Below, one piece after another: positions 15,583 to 24,583 of a stretch of 52,701 nucleotides of DNA. This DNA comes from a virus, in the IMG/VR virus record IMGVR_UViG_3300049215_000210, positions 1-52,701 of that record. The stretch is one strand, 5' to 3'. Made by a program: the position numbers and the translations under genes. The notes below the pieces were generated by a model. It was not told the origin of the DNA, did no database searches, and worked only from the letters and a program-made list of their open reading frames with translations. Position 1 is the first letter of the stretch; every line of letters begins with the position of its first letter.

Positions 15583-16220
15583 GCATTCGAGGACTGCGAA
15601 TCGGCGTTGATGTCGACGGCGTCCTGGCGGATTTCAACCAAGCCTACGTGCGACGAACCATCTCGGTGACCGGCAAGGACCTCTTTCCTGGGAAGTACGG
15701 CGAGTTCGAGATTACCACTTGGAACTACCCCGAGTCTTACGGCTACACGCACGCAGAGGTCTCGGCCGTGTGGCGTGATATCAAGGCTGATGGCTACTTC
15801 TGGCAGGGGCTGGGGTATTACGATACCACGCACCGGGACATCCAGGAGCTGGCGTTCGCGCATCAGACCCACGGGGATGACGTGTATTTCATCACCGCAC
15901 GTCCGGGTGTCCTGGCCAAACTGCAGACCGAGACCTGGCTGACCACTCGCAAGAAGATGGCGACTCACCAGTCCCTCCCAGCGACCGTTCTCATCTCCTC
16001 GAAGAAGGGGCTCGCGGCCCAGACGCTCGACCTCGATGTCTACGTGGATGACAGGTGGGAGAACTGCCTGGAGGTTGCGCAGACGAAGACGAAGACCTAT
16101 CTCTTCAATCGCGGATGGAATCTGGAATACGATGCGGCCCAGTACGGCATCATTCGGGTGCAGTCGGTGGCAGACATGCTCCAGCTCGTCCAACAGCACG
16201 CCTACGAGTTCAAGAGGTAA
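15579..16220 (+). CDS. HAD-family 5'(3')-deoxyribonucleotidase-like
   Basis: A 213-residue HAD hydrolase. Motif I is GVDVDGVLADF (nucleophile Asp10, general acid Asp12), motif II FITARP, motif III a Lys in ISSKKGL and motif IV VYVDDRWENC. This motif set matches the NT5C deoxyribonucleotidase branch, which dephosphorylates deoxynucleoside monophosphates. With the neighbouring transferase and dNTP hydrolase-like genes, it suggests reshaping of the host nucleotide pool. Confidence 0.78.
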   Translation: MSIRGLRIGVDVDGVLADFNQAYVRRTISVTGKDLFPGKYGEFEITTWNYPESYGYTHAEVSAVWRDIKADGYFWQGLGYYDTTHRDIQELAFAHQTHGDDVYFITARPGVLAKLQTETWLTTRKKMATHQSLPATVLISSKKGLAAQTLDLDVYVDDRWENCLEVAQTKTKTYLFNRGWNLEYDAAQYGIIRVQSVADMLQLVQQHAYEFKR

Positions 16221-16222
16221 TT

Positions 16223-16471
16223 GTGGAAGACGAACAGTCTCTTCCGGTGAGGCTTCCTATTCGCAAGGACATCGTGGATGACGCGGTGGCGCGCATCCAC
16301 CATCTCCTCCACAATCACCCCTGCAACCAAACCGAGGCGATGGCGGCGGCCTACCTGGTGGTGTCCCAGTTGAACGCCTGGGTGGTGAAACTCGCCCCGG
16401 AGCAGCGCCTGACTCTCATCGCAGCCATGTCCAAGCTGATGATGGAGCTGGCGGACCCCAGGGCGAATTAG
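16223..16471 (+). CDS. Hypothetical helical protein, 82 residues
   Basis: GTG start 2 bases after the previous stop. It is predicted all-helical, with no known motif. It is the last gene of the left module and ends 3 bases before the convergent end of the protease gene on the other strand, with no clear terminator between. Confidence 0.55.
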   Translation: MEDEQSLPVRLPIRKDIVDDAVARIHHLLHNHPCNQTEAMAAAYLVVSQLNAWVVKLAPEQRLTLIAAMSKLMMELADPRAN

Positions 16472-16474
16472 CCT

Positions 16475-17116
16475 CTACTTGCCGGCCTTCGAGGGTGATG
16501 CGTGACCCGAGAAGAATCGCCCCATGCGGGTGCGGATGATGTCCGCGCCCACGCCAATCCCGACCGTCCCTGAGGCGCGCTGGACAATCATCACAACCTC
16601 GCCCGAGAGGTTGACGACGGGTCCGCCGCTCTGCCCACCTACGAAGGCACTGTCCAAGCTGATGAACGGCCCTCCGATTTCCGGAATCATCGTGTTGTCA
16701 TCGCTGACGTGCGCCTGCCGATAAATCGGCCGCTCCAGCCCCATGCCGAAGCCGGCGGACATGACCTCGCTGCCGATGGCGGGGTTGGAAGGCGCGAGGA
16801 CGAGCGCCGGCCGCGCCGGGTCGAGGTCCTTCGCTTCGATGACCAGGAGGTCCTTCTGGACATCACGCGAGACGACACGGGCGGGAACCCGGTCGGCCCA
16901 GATGACGCCGCTCTCTGATGGCTGGCAATGTTGGGCGGTCATGACGTAGTGCTTCGCTTGGTCAATGACGAACCCGGTGCAACTCCCCTCGTTGCCGACT
17001 TCGATGAACACAATCGACTTCTCGACTTGTGTCACGATGGCCGACCAATCGGTGGCCTGGAGGGAACTCGCCAAACAGATGACCAACGTGAGCAGCGCAG
17101 CAATCAGTGTCCTCAT
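16475..17116 (-). CDS. Secreted trypsin-like serine protease
   Basis: A 213-residue protein with a Sec signal peptide (MRTLIAALLTLVICLASSLQA). It is followed by a chymotrypsin-fold domain with the full triad: TAQHC (His63), VQKDLLVIE (Asp89) and GGQSGGPV (Ser163). It should act in the periplasm or outside the cell. It is the last gene of the virion block, just after a holin-like protein, where lysis genes often lie; no endolysin is recognised. It could help lysis, process a surface protein or be a moron gene. GGAG lies 8 nt before ATG. Confidence 0.82.
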   Translation of the reverse strand: MRTLIAALLTLVICLASSLQATDWSAIVTQVEKSIVFIEVGNEGSCTGFVIDQAKHYVMTAQHCQPSESGVIWADRVPARVVSRDVQKDLLVIEAKDLDPARPALVLAPSNPAIGSEVMSAGFGMGLERPIYRQAHVSDDNTMIPEIGGPFISLDSAFVGGQSGGPVVNLSGEVVMIVQRASGTVGIGVGADIIRTRMGRFFSGHASPSKAGK

Positions 17117-17146
17117 GACCGAATCTCCGAACGTGTTAGGGGTTAC

Positions 17147-17404
17147 TTACTTGTGGCCGAGTGCCCACTCGACCAGTTTGTCGACTTGTGATTGGATGTG
17201 GTCGATTTTCGCTTGGTCCGCAGCGTGAGAGGTCTCCACCGCTGTGAGACGATGCTCAATCTGCTTGTCGTTGCTTGAGTACGCCGTCATCCCGGCAATC
17301 AGCAGGGAGGTCACCGCAATGATGATGGCGAGCGTCTCCCTTACATCCACCTGGAGTCGGGAGAAGCGTATGTTACCGAGGGTTCGTTCTGTCCGTTCTG
17401 ACAT
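17147..17404 (-). CDS. Single-span membrane protein, holin- or spanin-like
   Basis: An 85-residue protein with one membrane segment (about 25-42: LAIIIAVTSLLIAGMTAY) and a C-terminal coiled coil (HRLTAVETSHAADQAKID). One span plus a coiled coil suits a class III holin or inner-membrane spanin. Start ATG 17404 lies just after the preceding stop. The assignment is by topology and position. Confidence 0.6.
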   Translation of the reverse strand: MSERTERTLGNIRFSRLQVDVRETLAIIIAVTSLLIAGMTAYSSNDKQIEHRLTAVETSHAADQAKIDHIQSQVDKLVEWALGHK

Positions 17405-17406
17405 AT

Positions 17407-18903
17407 CTACTGCTCCGCGCCGCCGAGGTCACCTGACCTGTACAGACGATTACGCATCTCCCGTTCCTTGAGGAAATCTTCCGGAGAGATGCCTGGGTTG
17501 TTGAGGAGGATGTCCTCGTCGTTGGGAGAGAGATGGGGAAACATCTCGCTCCGGCCCTTGGTGGAACGAGACGCCGGCATCTCCGCACCCATCTTGTGCT
17601 TGGCCGAGCCCTTGGGCATCTCGCCCACGGAGGAGGGCTTGTCCTGGTTGTAGGCGGGGCCTTCCTCGGCTACCCCGAAGTCCTCCGGGACGTTCGTCTC
17701 CGCCATCATCTGCTCGTAGCTGCCGGCTTTTGGCGCAATCTGCTGGACGGGGCCCTGGAACCACTCGGGATTGTCGGCCTCCCCAAACACGCGGTCGCGG
17801 ATTTCGGCGGGGACGCTGGCCGGGTCCATCGCGTGGGTGCCGAGGTCCTGGAACCTCGACCCCATGACGCGGGACTGCTCGCCGGCCGCGTACTCGTCGC
17901 GCGCTGCGGCTGCTGCGTCGGCGTCGGGGGAGATGGGCGCCGCCGGGGCTGCCTGCGCTGCCGCCGCATCCTCCGCCCTCTGCGCCGCCAACAACTTTTC
18001 TCTCACCGAGGGGCCCGGCGGACGATAACTCACCAGGCGTTTCTGACCGTTCGGGAGTTCCTTGTAGATGGGCTCGTAGCCCGCTTCGAGCTTGGCCGCG
18101 TGCTGGGCACCCGAGGGGGTCTGGAACGGCTTGGGAGCTTCCGCCGCTGCCGTCGCTTCCTCCATGACCGGCAACTCACCCGCTACCGCCTGCAATGCGC
18201 GTCCACCGATTTTGAATGTCGGTTTAACTGCCATCGAGATAGGGGCACGGATAGCTTTGCGACCAGCCGCAATGTTGTCCAATGATTGTTGGATGGACGG
18301 GGCCTTATCGGCGGCTGATTCGAGCATTCTCCCAGCGGTCGCAAGACCAGGCTTGGCCTTGTTCACCAGTCCAGGCAACGCCATCGCTACGCCAGCCTGG
18401 CCCGCGATATTGCCCATCGCTTGGCCAAACTCCTCCGGCTGTTCCATCGCCATCTTCGTCGCCTTGTCGAGGAGCGGCGCGAGCGGGTTGTCCTGACGCT
18501 CACCGAGGAACTTCTTGGCCTTGTCGAAAATCCCCGCCGCCTTGGACGGGTCCTTGGCAATAGAGAGGACTTCCTGAGTGCCGATGAGGCCGGCCTTCAA
18601 GAGGTCGACCACCATTGCGGGGATGGCCTGCACACCTTGAGCGACACCGGGGATGAATCCCTCGGCGGCTCCCTGGGCATGCTTACCAGCTTCCCCTGAA
18701 TCCGAGTACGCCTTACCTCCCGGCATGAGCGCCTTCATGAACCCGCCCCACCAGGTGGAGGGCTCGTCGGCGGAGACAGGCTGCGCCCCCACGGAGCGGG
18801 CTTTGGCTTGACGAACCACCTCACGGATGGCCCCTTCGTCCTGCCCCTCGTCAATCATTTTCTGAATGACAGCACGCAGCTTGGGTGCTTGTTCGTCAGC
18901 CAT
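17407..18903 (-). CDS. Putative internal virion / ejection protein, 498 residues
   Basis: An Ala/Gly/Pro-rich protein with long helical stretches and amphipathic or hydrophobic segments at about 85-110 and 165-185 (GQAGVAMALPGLVNKAKPG). Ala-rich linkers lie at about 250-335. Size, composition and position at the end of the tail genes fit podovirus ejection proteins that enter the cell with DNA. No enzyme motif is seen. Its start overlaps the stop of the 445-residue gene. Confidence 0.5.
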   Translation of the reverse strand: MADEQAPKLRAVIQKMIDEGQDEGAIREVVRQAKARSVGAQPVSADEPSTWWGGFMKALMPGGKAYSDSGEAGKHAQGAAEGFIPGVAQGVQAIPAMVVDLLKAGLIGTQEVLSIAKDPSKAAGIFDKAKKFLGERQDNPLAPLLDKATKMAMEQPEEFGQAMGNIAGQAGVAMALPGLVNKAKPGLATAGRMLESAADKAPSIQQSLDNIAAGRKAIRAPISMAVKPTFKIGGRALQAVAGELPVMEEATAAAEAPKPFQTPSGAQHAAKLEAGYEPIYKELPNGQKRLVSYRPPGPSVREKLLAAQRAEDAAAAQAAPAAPISPDADAAAAARDEYAAGEQSRVMGSRFQDLGTHAMDPASVPAEIRDRVFGEADNPEWFQGPVQQIAPKAGSYEQMMAETNVPEDFGVAEEGPAYNQDKPSSVGEMPKGSAKHKMGAEMPASRSTKGRSEMFPHLSPNDEDILLNNPGISPEDFLKEREMRNRLYRSGDLGGAEQ

Positions 18904-20240
18904 TACTTTTTCACTCCGATACCGGCTTCGTTGAGGTAGTCTTCAGGGGTCTTGCTAGATTTGCCCTTCGGCCCCGTTTCCTCTTCATTGGATTCGAGCA
19001 TGGTCGAGTGGAAAGTGTTCATCGCCCGCTCGATTTCCCGAGGATTGTTAGCATTGAGGATGTCCTCGCGGCCCTTGTTGATTTTCGAGACGAACTTGGT
19101 TTCCTCAGCACGAATAGCTACCGCCAACCGCCGAAGCAGCGCCCGCTGGTCGTCCGTGATGAGGAGAGCCTGCGAGGGGTCAGTATCCCAGTGCTGGAGT
19201 TTCGCCTTAAGGTTTTCCCAACCGCTGCGTGCACCCTCGACCTTGTTGATTTCGCCCTGAGTCATACGGAAGCCAGTGCCCATGCCCGAGATAGTCGCGC
19301 CGATGACGAGGGGCGCGATGATAGCATCGGCCTGGGGTGTCATCTGGTTGAGAGCCACACCCAGCGAGTTCAGTTTCTTGACGTGTTCACGAGTCGGCTC
19401 CTCAATTTTGTCGAGGACGCGAGTGGCCACGTCATAGGCGTGGATGCGCTGTTGTTCAGCCTTGTACTCGGCCGCACCATTATCCGCCTTGGGTGGAGGC
19501 TCGGTAGCGAAGTGGGAGCCCTTGGGAGCCGTCCCAATCTGCTCGACGGTTCCGGTACGCGGGTTCACACGCATTACGGGGACAGTGTCAGCTGCCACGC
19601 CAGCAATCTTGAATGCACCAGCCGGGAGGTTCGCACCCTTGGGTTCCAGCCGGGACATAGTCTGCGCCTTGAAGCGCGCTTCCTTCGCAGACCCCGGGTC
19701 CGTGGCTTCTATCGAGTCGGCGTACTCCAGCAATGCTTTCTTCTGCCGAGCAATCTCCTCATCCTGCGCAGAGCCGGCATACACCGAGGGCATCCCGCCG
19801 CCCAACTCCGGAGCCTTGATAGCCTGGGGTGCACCCTCCGTAGGCGCAGGCCCACCTTCCGGCGCAGTGGTCGGCTGCTCGACGTTCGTCTCTCCCTCCG
19901 CCGCGAGCGCAGCAGGGACGGGCGGCGGCTGCATCTCCGGCGCTTTCAACTTCAACGGGATATGATGACGCTGCGTACGCGCGTTGAGTTCGCCCGAAAC
20001 GATGTCGCCAGGAGCCATATTGGCGACTTCCTCCTGGGTGGCCTTCTTCTCCTTCTCATCGAGGACGGCTTGGTTCTGAATCCGCTTCTCGTTGAGAGCT
20101 TCCTTGGCGAGCGCGTCCTCGTTCGCCTGGTGTTGCGCCAGCCGAGCATCGTTCGCCTGCTGACGCGCCAGCTCCTGCTGCTGCATCAGAAAGCCGTTGT
20201 AGCCCTGCGAGAAGGCGTCACCGGGGTCCGTGTACGGCAT
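18903..20240 (-). CDS. Putative internal virion protein, 445 residues
   Basis: The N-terminal ~75 residues are a Gln/Ala/Asn/Glu-rich coiled coil (QQQELARQQANDARLAQHQ), then a Pro-rich region, then a helical C-terminal half. Start ATG 20240 has GGGGAGG 6 nt upstream; an in-frame earlier start at 20255 overlaps the preceding gene. Composition resembles structural ejection proteins; no catalytic motif. Confidence 0.5.
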   Translation of the reverse strand: MPYTDPGDAFSQGYNGFLMQQQELARQQANDARLAQHQANEDALAKEALNEKRIQNQAVLDEKEKKATQEEVANMAPGDIVSGELNARTQRHHIPLKLKAPEMQPPPVPAALAAEGETNVEQPTTAPEGGPAPTEGAPQAIKAPELGGGMPSVYAGSAQDEEIARQKKALLEYADSIEATDPGSAKEARFKAQTMSRLEPKGANLPAGAFKIAGVAADTVPVMRVNPRTGTVEQIGTAPKGSHFATEPPPKADNGAAEYKAEQQRIHAYDVATRVLDKIEEPTREHVKKLNSLGVALNQMTPQADAIIAPLVIGATISGMGTGFRMTQGEINKVEGARSGWENLKAKLQHWDTDPSQALLITDDQRALLRRLAVAIRAEETKFVSKINKGREDILNANNPREIERAMNTFHSTMLESNEEETGPKGKSSKTPEDYLNEAGIGVKK

Positions 20241-20242
20241 GA

Positions 20243-20956
20243 TTAGCCTCCCCAATCGCCGCCATAAGTGCCGGAGTAGTCGCCGCCGCCTCCGCCATTC
20301 TGCGCGTTGAAGTAGTCGGAGTCGTCAATTGACTGGGATGAACCCGGAGCCTGCGGTTGAGACTTGGGCATCTGCTTCATCAGGTTTCCACCGATAGTCA
20401 ACGCAGGTCCAGCCCAGCTGCCCAGCTTCGAGAGGAACGATTGGCTGTTTCCCGTCGCGCCCGCAACATCCTTGATGTCGATGGGATTGTAAGTTGCCAG
20501 CGGGGCAGTGGTGTTGAGATTGTAGGACGACGGCTGAGCAATCCTCGCTGTCCCCTGCGTTTCGAGATTCTTCAGGGCCGCCAGATATTCCGGCGACTGC
20601 TTCGTCACGCCTGCCGGATTGTACGGCGAGCCCTTGAAATTCTGTGCGAACGATGAGGCGTAGATGTCCTTCAGAGCCTGCCGACGCTGGTCAGCGTCTT
20701 CCTTGGCCCGAGCCATCAGAGCGTTCTCGTAGGATGACTGCCCACTAATGTTTTGACGGTTGGCTTCGAGGGAATTCTGGGTCGCCGTCTGACGGTTGTT
20801 GCCGGCGGCGGTGTTGGCTGCTCCGACCGCTGAGCCTGCACCCCCTACCGCATTGCCAATCGCGTCAACCGCCGGAATAGCGAGCGCCGACAGTCCACCC
20901 GTAAACGGGGCTGCCACCCCGAGCCCAATCTTTGCAAGCGTCGACAGAAAACCCAT
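20243..20956 (-). CDS. Putative virion protein with hydrophobic N-terminus, 237 residues
   Basis: The N-terminus (MGFLSTLAKIGLGVAAPFTGG) is hydrophobic and glycine-rich, then a Gln/Asn/Ala helical region, and a Gly/Tyr/Asp-rich tail. This resembles small podovirus ejection proteins with membrane-inserting N-termini. It lies between two larger Ala/Gln-rich proteins in the same operon. Confidence 0.5.
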   Translation of the reverse strand: MGFLSTLAKIGLGVAAPFTGGLSALAIPAVDAIGNAVGGAGSAVGAANTAAGNNRQTATQNSLEANRQNISGQSSYENALMARAKEDADQRRQALKDIYASSFAQNFKGSPYNPAGVTKQSPEYLAALKNLETQGTARIAQPSSYNLNTTAPLATYNPIDIKDVAGATGNSQSFLSKLGSWAGPALTIGGNLMKQMPKSQPQAPGSSQSIDDSDYFNAQNGGGGGDYSGTYGGDWGG

Positions 20957-20957
20957 G

Positions 20958-22025
20958 TTAGTAGCCTCCGCCGTACAGGGGCGAATTCATGAATTGCATG
21001 TTGGTGTCGAACTGGTACGCGCCCTGGCCGAGCTGGAGCTGCGCCAACTCCTCTTGAAGCTGTGCCCGCTGGCTGTCAGTAAGGAATCCCTGCGCGCCCG
21101 AGAGCGCCTGCGCAATCTCCTGTCGCCGTGCTGCTACCTCGTTGCCCAGGAGCTGCGCTTGATAGCCGGAGGTCGCCTGGCCCACCTTCTCCGACGCCGA
21201 CCGCCGGAACGCATCCTGGTTGGAGATGGGTCCGCCGCGCTCCGCACGCGCCGTCTCGGCGTCCCTCGCGGCCCTCGTTTGCGCCGCCCCGAAGGCTCCC
21301 ACCTGATTCTTGATGATGGGGTCGTTGGGGTCGGGAGCGACACCCTGATGGGCTCGCTGCATGAGGAAGTCAAAGAGAGAGTTGCCGGCGGCCGACCCTG
21401 TCGTCCCGCCAGCTCCGAAGATGGTACCCATGCCCGGGACTCCCTGGCCAGGGACATACACCCCGCCACCCTGAAGGCCGGTGCTCGCGCCGCCGGCTCC
21501 GCCGCCACCGTAGAAGGGGTCGGCTGCAAACTTGTCGAGGTAGTACTGGGCGCTCCCCGCCTGCTCGGTGGGGTTGGCTCCCGGCTGACCCTTGATGACG
21601 CCCGCGTAGTAGTTGACCAGCTGGTCATTCCACCCCGGGTTGTTGGCCTTAATCCAGGAGGTCAGCTTCTGCGGGTCGTTGACGAGACCCATCCAGGACT
21701 GCGCGCTGTTGAGGTCTCCAAATTGGCCGGAGGAATCGGGAATAAAGTCCTGCTGGGTCTGCGCACCGCTCGCGCCGGGGGTACCCGTCTGTCCCCCGGT
21801 CGCCTGGGTCTGCGCCCCGTAGTTCATGCCCGTCTGACCACCGGTGGCCGACGTGATGGCCTGGGGCGGCGCAGGAATCGGCTGGCTGCCCGTCTGGCCG
21901 TTGCCCGACGCCGGTGGCGTGTTGGACGAACTCCCCGCCGGCTTCTGTTGATTCTGAAGGAACTGGGCGTAAGACGGTGTATCTTCGTCTTCCCTTTGCC
22001 CCTGATTCTGGCCAGATTCGTTCAT
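20958..22025 (-). CDS. Low-complexity virion protein, ~355 residues
   Basis: The first ~110 residues are Gly/Gln/Ser/Thr/Pro low complexity. The centre has Trp/Tyr-rich segments, and the C-terminal third is an Ala/Gln/Glu coiled coil ending LYGGGY. Start is uncertain: ATG 22025 or GTG 22049, neither with a strong ribosome-binding site. Probably a structural or ejection component. Confidence 0.5.
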   Translation of the reverse strand: MNESGQNQGQREDEDTPSYAQFLQNQQKPAGSSSNTPPASGNGQTGSQPIPAPPQAITSATGGQTGMNYGAQTQATGGQTGTPGASGAQTQQDFIPDSSGQFGDLNSAQSWMGLVNDPQKLTSWIKANNPGWNDQLVNYYAGVIKGQPGANPTEQAGSAQYYLDKFAADPFYGGGGAGGASTGLQGGGVYVPGQGVPGMGTIFGAGGTTGSAAGNSLFDFLMQRAHQGVAPDPNDPIIKNQVGAFGAAQTRAARDAETARAERGGPISNQDAFRRSASEKVGQATSGYQAQLLGNEVAARRQEIAQALSGAQGFLTDSQRAQLQEELAQLQLGQGAYQFDTNMQFMNSPLYGGGY

Positions 22026-22072
22026 GGTCGCACCGCTTTCATTATACACCTAAATGTCTCAAAATAGAACAC

Positions 22073-22834
22073 CTACGAGGTCAAGTATGTCGACTCCAAA
22101 CGCATGGAATTCGTGCTCGCCCACACAAACGGCTGAGATGTCCCCCATTGGGTGGCAATCGGGCTCGCGTTCGTGTAGGGCTGGAGGGTCGTCGAGCCGT
22201 TGATGAACAGGATGCCCAGGTAGTTACCGGAGCCGCCCGAGCCAATGATAGTACCAGGCTGCAGGTAAGCAGTTATGGTCGTAGCGAACGGTGGGAGCGT
22301 AAACGTCCAATTCCCGGAACTAGAGGTCGTGCTGCCCCACACCAGGGAGAGAGTGAACGCGACCGTCAGGTTCGTCACCGTGTAGTTGCCGGCGAGCGTC
22401 CCGTTGCCCAGGGTGCCGTTGGTCCAGACGGGCGTGTACGTGATGGCCGCCCCCTGGCTGTGACCCACAATCTTCCAGTTCGTCCCATCGTAGAAGTAGG
22501 TGATGTAGCCGCCCGGGGCGACCGGTGTCGTAGTCGACGTGATGATGTTCTTGAACTGGTTGGCGGAGGAGGAGCTTCCCGAGAGGTGCGAGAAGTTCGC
22601 CACCTTCGTGCCGATGTTCTTGAACGTGTAGAAGTAGCCCAGGACACCGCCTGACAACCCCGTGAATGTAGCATTCGATGCGCCCGACCACTCCTCGACG
22701 GTGTTCTGCAACACCCCCGGGGCGTAGTCGTTCTGTGTCCCCGTCACCGACGACGATATCAAGGTCGCCGGGGAGGCGGGGCTGGTGCGGATGGCACCGG
22801 TAGACGAGAGGACTTCCCAGACGTTGGTCGACAC
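22073..22834 (-). CDS. Putative tail fibre / receptor-binding protein, 253 residues
   Basis: A beta-rich Gly/Ser/Thr/Asn protein with hydrophobic-aromatic alternation throughout and no enzyme motif. It is one of a run of Thr/Ser-rich beta proteins (22.1-26.4 kb), typical of fibre or decoration proteins. It abuts the next gene directly. Confidence 0.5.
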   Translation of the reverse strand: MSTNVWEVLSSTGAIRTSPASPATLISSSVTGTQNDYAPGVLQNTVEEWSGASNATFTGLSGGVLGYFYTFKNIGTKVANFSHLSGSSSSANQFKNIITSTTTPVAPGGYITYFYDGTNWKIVGHSQGAAITYTPVWTNGTLGNGTLAGNYTVTNLTVAFTLSLVWGSTTSSSGNWTFTLPPFATTITAYLQPGTIIGSGGSGNYLGILFINGSTTLQPYTNASPIATQWGTSQPFVWASTNSMRLESTYLTS

Positions 22835-23392
22835 TTAAACCTCGAATGCTTGAATGGAGATATCCTTCACGGAGGCCGTATCGCCCGTGACCGCCGCTAC
22901 ACCAAGGTCCAACCAATAGGCGGTCCCAAGCGTCAAGCCCGTGATGACCGCGTTGCAGGCGAACGGTGCTTTCTGGTTGGCGGTCGTGCCCCACGCCAAG
23001 TAGGTGCAGATAGTGCCGACCGCTGTTCCGGTGAGCGCCGCACCGTTGGCCGGAGCGGTGTTGGTACCATACCTCGCCTGGCACTTGCTGCCGCGCGCCG
23101 CCGTGGTGGTCGAGGACGAAAGGTTTCCCGTAATCGACAGGAAGATGCGTCCGCTGAAAGCCGGCGTGATGCTTCCCGCCAGCCCCATCATCAGGCCGGT
23201 CGTGTTGGTGGTGCCGGTCGGGTCACCAGGAGCAGCAGAATATGTCGCCGGCCCACTGACAAGGTCCAGCGTACGACCTGTAGCATCAATGAAGGCAAAG
23301 TTGTTGCTTGCATTGAAAAACAAAATCGCCTTCCCGCTTGCCGGAGTGGAAGGGGCGGAACCCGCCGTCATCAACAAAGATGCAGTAGCCAT
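22835..23392 (-). CDS. Putative tail-associated beta protein, 185 residues
   Basis: Begins MATASLLMTAGSAPSTPASG; GKAILFFNASNNFAFIDATG resembles phage fibre motifs of the kind GxxxLYxxxxGxxYxxDxxG. The remaining sequence is a Thr/Ala/Gly beta sandwich-like domain. Probably a virion surface component. Confidence 0.5.
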   Translation of the reverse strand: MATASLLMTAGSAPSTPASGKAILFFNASNNFAFIDATGRTLDLVSGPATYSAAPGDPTGTTNTTGLMMGLAGSITPAFSGRIFLSITGNLSSSTTTAARGSKCQARYGTNTAPANGAALTGTAVGTICTYLAWGTTANQKAPFACNAVITGLTLGTAYWLDLGVAAVTGDTASVKDISIQAFEV

Positions 23393-23401
23393 CGGTGTCC
23401 T

Positions 23402-24241
23402 CTAGGTTAGAGCTATCCACGCCGCAATGAACCACACCTCGGAGGAGTTGGCGGTTGCGCCGGAGGATTTCACGTTAATCGTCATATCGCAGGGGGAACC
23501 CCAGTATTCGGCCTTGAAGAGCCACTGGGGGATGCTCCCCGCTGCGAAGCAATTGCGGTAGAACTGCGACTTGGACATCACGCCATTCGAGAAGCTGGCA
23601 TACACCGTCAGGTCGCAGGCGTTCGCCCCGAAAATCATCCGCAGCACCTTGCGCTGCATGTTAACGGGGACCTTGAACTGGTAACCAATCCCGTTCACAA
23701 TCGAGGCCGGGGCAACCTGTCGAGCGATCGTCTGGTCGTTGGTGGTGACGCCATTGGCGATGTCGTCTCCTGCGGTTGTGGTCTTGCCAATGTTCCCCGA
23801 CGATGTCCCCGGCGTGCAGGTCGTGCCGCCGTAGTCCCAACGGAAGGAGTTGAGAATCCAGCCACCACTGTACTTGGAGTGGGGCGACGGCCCACTGGTC
23901 AGCGGTGGTGTGGTGCTAAGCGTTCCCGAGAACCAATCGACCGTGCCTTCCGTCGACAGGTTGATGATAGGCTGGGTTAACCCAAGGTTGCAATTGTCCA
24001 TCCCCAACTGCAGGTAACCCAGGACCGAGCCGTTCGCCGCCCCCGTGATTTCCAGTTCCGACCCGCTGCCGATTTCCAGTTGTATCCCGCTGGCGATTTC
24101 GATACTATCCGGCGCAACAAGCCCCGTCCCATCCGTGAGCGTGGTGTTCGTTATCACGGTGCGCGGAAAGAACCCTACCGCAGAGGAGCTACTCCCTGCG
24201 CCCTGGTCAATCGCAATTTGTCCGGTCGAGGTCAGTTTCAT
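23402..24241 (-). CDS. Putative tail fibre protein, 279 residues
   Basis: Ser/Thr/Gly-rich, beta-forming. The start SGIQLEIGSGSELEITG is a repetitive parallel-beta-like stretch (about 50-68), followed by a globular C-terminal domain with a conserved-looking WDYGGTTCTPG region. Its ATG directly follows the stop of the 113-residue gene. No enzyme motif. Confidence 0.5.
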   Translation of the reverse strand: MKLTSTGQIAIDQGAGSSSSAVGFFPRTVITNTTLTDGTGLVAPDSIEIASGIQLEIGSGSELEITGAANGSVLGYLQLGMDNCNLGLTQPIINLSTEGTVDWFSGTLSTTPPLTSGPSPHSKYSGGWILNSFRWDYGGTTCTPGTSSGNIGKTTTAGDDIANGVTTNDQTIARQVAPASIVNGIGYQFKVPVNMQRKVLRMIFGANACDLTVYASFSNGVMSKSQFYRNCFAAGSIPQWLFKAEYWGSPCDMTINVKSSGATANSSEVWFIAAWIALT

Positions 24242-24583
24242 TTACTGCAGCACCAGCGTATCGCCCGCGTTGATGGTTTCCTTGGTGATGATGTACTTCG
24301 TGCCAGACACGTTAACCTCAATCGTAACCGTAGCCGCGACCGAGTCCCGGTTATACACCGAGACCTTCTGCACTGTTCGCGTGTGACCGCTCGCTGGAGC
24401 CGCGACCACGTCCACAGGCGTAGCCCCCGAGGTCACCCCGTGAAACGCGCCCACCGCCGAGAGGCTCTGGTCACTGCTCAGGAGGTCGACGTAGGTCACG
24501 TCAATGGTCAGCTCCAGGGTGGTGATGGCGCCACCCAGCTCCACCTGGAGTTTTTCAGTTGTCGCAACAAGATTGGTGACCAT
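24242..24583 (-). CDS. Putative virion beta protein, 113 residues
   Basis: Beta-sandwich-like throughout (TVQKVSVYNRDSVAATVTIE, GTKYIITKETINAGDTLVLQ), similar in style to small phage decoration or fibre-tip proteins. It abuts genes on both sides without gaps. Confidence 0.5.
   Translation of the reverse strand: MVTNLVATTEKLQVELGGAITTLELTIDVTYVDLLSSDQSLSAVGAFHGVTSGATPVDVVAAPASGHTRTVQKVSVYNRDSVAATVTIEVNVSGTKYIITKETINAGDTLVLQ

Noticed and set aside
17533-22067. Long plus-strand open frames of 250, 453 and 423 codons opposite the ejection-protein genes
   Set aside because: They lie fully antisense to well-ordered, RBS-preceded minus-strand genes and show no domain or motif.
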